Of a stretch of DNA of 15,544 nt, positions 11,195 to 15,544 are shown piece after piece. The position numbers and the translations under genes were made by a program. Position 1 is the stretch's first letter; each line of letters opens with the position of its first letter. The notes under the pieces were generated by a model. It worked only from the letters and a program-made list of their open reading frames with translations, searched no databases and was not told where the DNA came from. Source of the DNA: Gammaproteobacteria bacterium (lineage in GTDB: Bacteria; Pseudomonadota; Gammaproteobacteria; SZUA-21); assembly GCA_003233075.1 (NCBI GenBank), contig QIKQ01000261.1, forward strand, positions 1 through 15,544. The letters run 5' to 3'.

Positions 11195-12646
11195 ATGCAG
11201 GATTTTTCAATTGTTGAAATTTCAAAGGCATTAGCAAAAAAAGAGTTTTCGAGTGTTGAACTAACTCAGCACTATCTTGATCGTATTAATACACACGATT
11301 CTCAGCTTAATAGTTTTATTACTGTGACCGATGAACTTGCATTAGAGCAAGCAAAGGCCGCCGATGAGCGAATTCGAAAAGGTGAATCGGGTGTTTTGCT
11401 AGGCGTTCCCTATGCGCATAAAGATATTTTTTGTACTTCTGGCGTTAAAACTAGCTGTGGATCACGCATGCTGGATAATTTTACTGCGCCTTACAACGCG
11501 AATGTGACCGATTTGCTCAATCAAGCTGGAGCCGTGATGTTAGGTAAAACTAACATGGATGAATTTGCTATGGGTTCATCCAATGAAACTAGTTTTTACG
11601 GTTCAGTTAAAAATCCTTGGGATACTGCTTATGTTCCGGGTGGCTCTTCGGGTGGTTCAGCATCAGCGGTGGCCGCCCGATTAGCGCCAATCGCAACCGG
11701 AACAGATACGGGAGGATCAATACGTCAGCCCGCAGCTCTTTGTGGCATTACAGGAATAAAACCAAGTTACGGCCGAGTTTCTCGATATGGCATGATTGCT
11801 TTTGCCTCGAGTCTTGATCAGGGCGGATCTTTTGCTCGCAGCTCAGAAGATGCAGCTCAATTACTTCAAGCAATAGCAGGGTTTGATTTACGTGATTCCA
11901 CTAGCATCGATAGACCTGTTCCAAACTTTTCCGCCGATTTAGATAAACCCTTAAAAGGCTTAAAAATTGGTTTGCCAAAAGAGTATTTTGCCGAAGGTTT
12001 AGATGCAGAAGTCGAAAAAGTGGTTCAAACGGCTATCAAAGAGTACGAAAATTTAGGCGCGAAAGTAATTGAAATTAGTTTACCCAATTCTAAATTATCA
12101 GTGCCAGTTTATTATGTAGTTGCACCGGCGGAATGCTCTTCTAACTTGTCGCGATATGACGGCGTACGTTATGGTCATCGCTGCAAGGATCCAGTGAATT
12201 TAGATGATTTATATTTTCGTTCGCGAGGTGAGGGTTTTGGAAAGGAAGTTAAACGTCGCATAATGATTGGTACCTATGCGCTATCGGCAGGTTATTATGA
12301 TGCCTATTATTTAAAGGCTCAACAGATTAGAAGATTAATAAGCGATGATTTTACTCAAGCCTTTAAAGAAGTTGACGTGATTATGTCGCCGACCTCACCC
12401 AGTGCGGCATTTAAAATTGGCGAAAAGTCGGATGACCCAGTGACTATGTATCTTTCAGATATTTACACGATTGCAGTTAACTTGGCGGGTTTACCTGGGA
12501 TGTCGATTCCGGCAGGTTTCGTTAATAGTTTGCCAGTTGGATTGCAGATCATTGGTTCATATTGGGGTGAGGCACAGTTATTAAACGTGGCGCATCAATT
12601 TCAGCAAGCCACTGATTGGCACAAGCAAAAACCAAAAGGGTATTAA
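11195..12646 (+). CDS. gatA: Asp-tRNA(Asn)/Glu-tRNA(Gln) amidotransferase subunit A
   Basis: Amidase-signature subunit that hydrolyses glutamine (or asparagine) to release the ammonia sent through a channel to GatB. The 483-residue length is standard. The Ser-cisSer-Lys triad is intact: K76 (in PYAHKDIF), S151 (in PGGSSGGSASA) and nucleophile S175 (in DTGGSIRQP); the 75- and 99-residue spacings equal those of S. aureus GatA. The specificity region (CSSNLSRYDGVRYGHR) is also present. A good AAAGGCGGAG Shine-Dalgarno precedes the ATG. It follows gatC in the same direction and is separated from gatB by a REPIN-like element, whereas these genes are often nearly adjacent. Confidence 0.97.
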   Translation: MQDFSIVEISKALAKKEFSSVELTQHYLDRINTHDSQLNSFITVTDELALEQAKAADERIRKGESGVLLGVPYAHKDIFCTSGVKTSCGSRMLDNFTAPYNANVTDLLNQAGAVMLGKTNMDEFAMGSSNETSFYGSVKNPWDTAYVPGGSSGGSASAVAARLAPIATGTDTGGSIRQPAALCGITGIKPSYGRVSRYGMIAFASSLDQGGSFARSSEDAAQLLQAIAGFDLRDSTSIDRPVPNFSADLDKPLKGLKIGLPKEYFAEGLDAEVEKVVQTAIKEYENLGAKVIEISLPNSKLSVPVYYVVAPAECSSNLSRYDGVRYGHRCKDPVNLDDLYFRSRGEGFGKEVKRRIMIGTYALSAGYYDAYYLKAQQIRRLISDDFTQAFKEVDVIMSPTSPSAAFKIGEKSDDPVTMYLSDIYTIAVNLAGLPGMSIPAGFVNSLPVGLQIIGSYWGEAQLLNVAHQFQQATDWHKQKPKGY

Positions 12647-12679
12647 GAAATTAAAAATGCGTCATATGCGAGACTATGT

Positions 12680-12824
12680 GTAGCCCGGCTCTTTAGAGCC
12701 GGGGTGAATTTAATTACAACTAATGAGTAGAGATTTCTTTTGAGTTTCCCTGGTTCATGCTACGCATGAACGGGATGTTGAATTAATGCGAAGACTTCGT
12801 CCCGGCTCTAAAGAGCCGGGCTAC
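12680..12824. repeat. REPIN-like element between gatA and gatB
   Basis: Two 24-bp arms (12680-12703 and 12801-12824) are perfect inverted copies. Each arm is GTAG followed by a palindrome, CCCGGCTC-TTTA-GAGCCGGG. A conserved GTAG beside a hairpin is the hallmark of REP sequences moved by RAYT (Y1) transposases, and two REPs in inverse orientation define a REPIN. Between the arms is another hairpin, GTTCATGC-TAC-GCATGAAC (about 12753-12771), flanked by pairing TCCC/GGGA. The transcript could fold into three small hairpins or one long one. It ends 34 nt before gatB and could stabilise the upstream mRNA or dampen read-through. Confidence 0.8.
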
Positions 12825-12858
12825 TACAAAATAGTTAACACTCGACAGAGGCAAAAAG

Positions 12859-14292
12859 ATGGAATGGGAAACAGTTATTGGTCTTGAAATTCATGCCCAA
12901 TTAGCAACTAAGAGTAAAATATTTTCAGCCGCGTCGACCGCTTATGGCGCGATGCCAAATACGCAAGCTTGCGCGGTTGATTTAGGTTTTCCAGGTGTTT
13001 TGCCTGTTTTGAACTCCGAAGCAGTGACGATGGCAACAAAATTTGGTTTAGCCATCGGTGCGGAAGTTTCCAAACGATCTGTGTTTGCACGTAAAAATTA
13101 TTTTTATCCTGATTTGCCTAAAGGTTATCAAATTAGTCAATTCGAATTGCCAATTGTAGGCATTGGCGAGTTAGAGATTGAGTTGGAAAATGGTGAAACT
13201 AAGACCATTGGTATAACCCGTGCGCATTTAGAAGAAGATGCCGGAAAATCGATGCATGAAGGTTTGGGTAATGAATCGGGTATTGATTTAAACCGTGCGG
13301 GGACTCCGCTGCTCGAAATAGTTTCTGAGCCAGATATGCGCTCGGCAAAAGAAGCAGTCGCGTATATGAAAAAAATTCATTCCCTGGTGCGTTACTTAGA
13401 AATATGTGATGGCAATATGCAAGAAGGCTCATTTCGTTGTGACGCCAATGTTTCGGTTCGGCCGAAAGGCCAAAAAGAATATGGCACTCGCGCGGAATTA
13501 AAGAATATAAACTCCTTCCGATTTGTTGAACGGGCGATAAATCTTGAAGTAGAGAGGCAAATTGAACTGATTGAAGATGGCGGGCATGTAGCGCAAGAAA
13601 CTCGTTTATATGATGCCGATAAAAATGAGACTAGATCTATGCGATCGAAGGAAGAGGCTAATGATTATCGCTATTTTCCAGATCCTGACTTATTACCTGT
13701 TGAATTAGATCAGGCTTTTTTTGATTCGGTAAAAGCAACATTGCCTGAACTTCCTGATGTGAAAAAACATCGTTTTATGAAGTCGTTTAAGTTAAGTGCC
13801 TACGACGCCAGTGTTTTGACATCAAGTCGCGAGCTAGCCGAATACTTTGAAGCAGTATTAGTTGCAGCTGATAACGAAGCGAAATTGGCCTGCAACTGGG
13901 TTAATGGTGAATTAGCTGCGATGTTGAATAAAGAAAATAAGGACATCTCAGAGAGCCCAGTTAAACCTGAAATGTTGGGTAAAATGATCGTTCGCATTAA
14001 AGATGGCACGATTTCAGGAAAAGGCGCTAAAGACTGTTTTGAGGGCATGTGGCTGGGAGAGGGCGATGCCGATGAAGTGATTAAAAAACGTGATTTAAAA
14101 CAAGTGCAAGATTCAGCTGCGATTGAAAAGTTTGTTGATGACGTTATTGCAGCTAATCCTAAACAAGTAGAACAGTTCAAGGCGGGACAAGATAAATTGT
14201 TGGGATTTTTTGTTGGTCAAGTGATGAAAGAGAGTAAAGGTAAGGCCAACCCTGCGCAAGTTAATCAACTGGTAAAAGATAAGCTAAAATAA
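12859..14292 (+). CDS. gatB: Asp-tRNA(Asn)/Glu-tRNA(Gln) amidotransferase subunit B
   Basis: Kinase/transamidase subunit: phosphorylates the Glu or Asp on the tRNA, then amidates it with ammonia from GatA. The 477-residue length is standard. The start is METVIGLEIH-like, with E10 and H12; the motif HLEEDAGKS supplies E125, and LLEIVSEPDM holds E152, matching metal-site residues of S. aureus GatB as I recall them. The cradle domain also has NYFYPDLPKGYQISQF and MQEGSFRCDANVSVRP. The C-terminal third is helical plus the YqeY-like tail domain that grips the tRNA. AGAGG lies 7 nt before the ATG. The gene has REPIN-like elements on both sides, so its link to gatA and hslO may be regulated after transcription. 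Confidence 0.97.
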   Translation: MEWETVIGLEIHAQLATKSKIFSAASTAYGAMPNTQACAVDLGFPGVLPVLNSEAVTMATKFGLAIGAEVSKRSVFARKNYFYPDLPKGYQISQFELPIVGIGELEIELENGETKTIGITRAHLEEDAGKSMHEGLGNESGIDLNRAGTPLLEIVSEPDMRSAKEAVAYMKKIHSLVRYLEICDGNMQEGSFRCDANVSVRPKGQKEYGTRAELKNINSFRFVERAINLEVERQIELIEDGGHVAQETRLYDADKNETRSMRSKEEANDYRYFPDPDLLPVELDQAFFDSVKATLPELPDVKKHRFMKSFKLSAYDASVLTSSRELAEYFEAVLVAADNEAKLACNWVNGELAAMLNKENKDISESPVKPEMLGKMIVRIKDGTISGKGAKDCFEGMWLGEGDADEVIKKRDLKQVQDSAAIEKFVDDVIAANPKQVEQFKAGQDKLLGFFVGQVMKESKGKANPAQVNQLVKDKLK

Positions 14293-14326
14293 GAGATGAG
14301 TTATAGCTAAAAGATCAAGATTATTT

Positions 14327-14442
14327 GTAGCCCGGCTCTTTACGCGCGCAGGGATGCGCGTGGTAGAGCAACGCAGGAGCAGTTGCCGAGAGCCGGAAAT
14401 TCATTTCCAATATCCCTCCCCGGCTCTGAAGAGCCGGGCTAC
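14327..14442. repeat. Second REPIN-like element, one arm interrupted
   Basis: The left end starts GTAGCCCGGCTCTTTA (14327-14342), as in the element before gatB. The right end (14419-14442) is a full arm whose reverse complement differs from the first element's arm by one base. In the left arm the two halves of the stem, CCGGCTCT (14332-14339) and AGAGCCGG (14389-14396), are 57 nt apart rather than 4 nt. The 49-nt loop carries its own hairpins: ACGCGC/GCGCGT (14342-14361) and GCAAC/GTTGC (14368-14386). It fills most of the gatB-hslO gap and ends 20 nt before the hslO ATG. Confidence 0.75.
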
Positions 14443-14462
14443 GGATAAAGATTCAGTAATTT

Positions 14463-15368
14463 ATGGCAAATAAAGATAAACTTGTCCGTTTCCTTTTCGA
14501 AAATACGCATGTTCGAGGTCAGCTTGTACAATTAGAGGCTAGTTGGCAAGAAATCTTAAAACGACATGAGTATCCTAATGTTATTCGCGATCTATTGGGT
14601 GAAGCTTTTGCGGCCACTGCTTTATTAAGTGCAACCATTAGGTATGCGAGAAATAAAAATCCAGGTTCTTTAGTGCTGCAAATACAGGGCAGTGGTCCCT
14701 TAAATTTATTAGTCGTACACATTGATGCAAATGGTTTTATTCGGGGCACAGTAGATTGGACACAACTTCCAACTAAAAAGCAGACTCGATTGACCGATTT
14801 ATTTGTCGATGGTCGTTTAGCAATTACCATTGATCTAGGTCAGCAAGGCGAGCGTTATCAAAGTATTGTAGATTTAGGTGATGCAGGAATTCGAGAGGCT
14901 ATAGAGGGTTATTTCAGGCAATCCGAGCAAATTAATACACACATCTGGTTAGCGTCAAATGGACAGGTTTGCGCGGGATTGTTAATTCAAGAAATGCCTG
15001 ATCACGAGAATGAAAAGCAAGCAGATGAAGATATTTGGAACCGGGTAGGGCAGCTTAGCAATACCATTAGTTTTGATGAGCTACTTAATTTGGACAGTGA
15101 ACAAGTAATTCACAGGCTTTATCATGAGGAGGATGTGCGTGTATTTGAGCCAGAGATGATTTCTTTTCGTTGTAGTTGTTCCAAAGACAGGATTATTGAT
15201 GTACTTAGGAATTTAGGCCAAGCCGAAGTGCAATCAATCATTGAAGACGAAGGCCGAGTGAGTGTCAATTGCGAATACTGCAAGCAAGAGTATGTGTTTG
15301 ATTTGGTAGACGTTGAGCAAATTTTTGCGGCAGTCGTGCAGACCGAGGTGCCGAAAACCCGTCATTAG
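14463..15368 (+). CDS. hslO: Redox-regulated holdase chaperone Hsp33
   Basis: Cytoplasmic chaperone activated by oxidation: disulfides release a bound zinc, the linker unfolds, and the protein holds unfolding clients during oxidative (bleach) stress. The 301-residue product has the N-terminal core (LVRFLFENTHVRGQLV, then GSLVLQIQGSGPLNLLVVHID) and the four zinc cysteines at the C-terminus: C237-S-C239 and C270-E-Y-C273. An extra C170 is present. Length is near E. coli HslO (about 292). No clear Shine-Dalgarno precedes the ATG, and only 20 nt lie between it and the REPIN-like element, so its promoter must be inside or before that element or it depends on read-through from gatB. Functional linkage to gatCAB is not obvious. 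Confidence 0.96.
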   Translation: MANKDKLVRFLFENTHVRGQLVQLEASWQEILKRHEYPNVIRDLLGEAFAATALLSATIRYARNKNPGSLVLQIQGSGPLNLLVVHIDANGFIRGTVDWTQLPTKKQTRLTDLFVDGRLAITIDLGQQGERYQSIVDLGDAGIREAIEGYFRQSEQINTHIWLASNGQVCAGLLIQEMPDHENEKQADEDIWNRVGQLSNTISFDELLNLDSEQVIHRLYHEEDVRVFEPEMISFRCSCSKDRIIDVLRNLGQAEVQSIIEDEGRVSVNCEYCKQEYVFDLVDVEQIFAAVVQTEVPKTRH

Positions 15369-15421
15369 TATAGATATTACAATTCAAATTATGAATAACA
15401 CTCGAAAGGTAGTGGATCTTT

Positions 15422-15460
15422 GTAGCCTGTTGGAAGCGTTTGGAAAACGCTGAGCACAGG
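15422..15460. repeat. GTAG-type hairpin downstream of hslO (REP-like, possible terminator)
   Basis: GTAG (15422-15425) followed by a nested stem: CCTGT/ACAGG (15426-15430 with 15456-15460) outside and AGCGTTT/AAACGCT (15435-15441 with 15445-15451) inside, loop GGA. The GTAG-CC start matches the two REPIN-like elements but the rest is a different class. No U-tract follows, so it is a poor Rho-independent terminator, though it may protect the hslO mRNA end. Confidence 0.5.
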
Positions 15461-15525
15461 ATAAAATTACATTTCCCAAGCAACATTTGTGCAGCTTATT
15501 TGTTTTTCTTTCCTACAGTCTCGCG

Positions 15526-15544
15526 CTCCTACTCCTACTCCTAC
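15526..15544. repeat. CTCCTA hexamer tandem repeat at the window edge
   Basis: Three copies of CTCCTA plus one base, running off the end of the window, so its full length is unknown. It looks non-coding here. Confidence 0.6.

Overview
The window is AT-rich chromosomal DNA (roughly 40% G+C by eye) from a bacterium that looks gammaproteobacterial. The evidence is gene content and order: mreBCD divergent from gatCAB, as in Pseudomonas, and a mrdA-rodA-mltB-rlpA-dacA string as in Xanthomonas-type genomes and, partly, E. coli. No rRNA, tRNA, CRISPR array or intact transposase gene is visible, so nothing finer can be claimed about taxonomy.

Left two thirds (about 200-10284, all on the minus strand, transcribed right to left): one cell-elongation and cell-wall island, mreB - mreC - mreD - mrdA (PBP2) - rodA - mltB - rlpA - dacA. 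MreB filaments, MreC, MreD and the RodA glycosyltransferase with its PBP2 transpeptidase form the elongasome. MltB, RlpA and the DacA-type carboxypeptidase trim or cut peptidoglycan. Genes from mreC to rodA are tightly packed (17-nt and 4-nt overlaps, 12-nt gap). mreB is set apart by a 259-nt gap holding a terminator-like hairpin, and rodA and mltB are separated by a small non-coding element with IS5-like ends.

Right third (10805-15368, plus strand): gatC, gatA and gatB, the tRNA-dependent amidotransferase, followed by hslO (Hsp33, redox-switched holdase). REPIN-like GTAG-hairpin elements lie on both sides of gatB, and a third GTAG hairpin follows hslO. The 520-nt region between mreB and gatC carries a near-perfect Pho-box-like direct repeat facing mreB.

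Most unusual content: (1) PBP2 is 866 residues because a strongly basic, probably helical block of about 135 residues sits inside the transpeptidase domain, and a Lys/Pro/Thr tail of about 90 residues is added at the C-terminus; (2) RodA, its partner, has lost the usual Gly-x-Gly-Tyr loop motif and has two cysteines there instead; (3) mreC has no in-frame ATG or GTG able to give a full N-terminus and appears to start at ATT behind a good ribosome binding site; (4) the DacA-like enzyme ends exactly where domain II should begin. I see no wholly new multi-gene system; the novelty is concentrated in the altered elongasome proteins and the intergenic elements.
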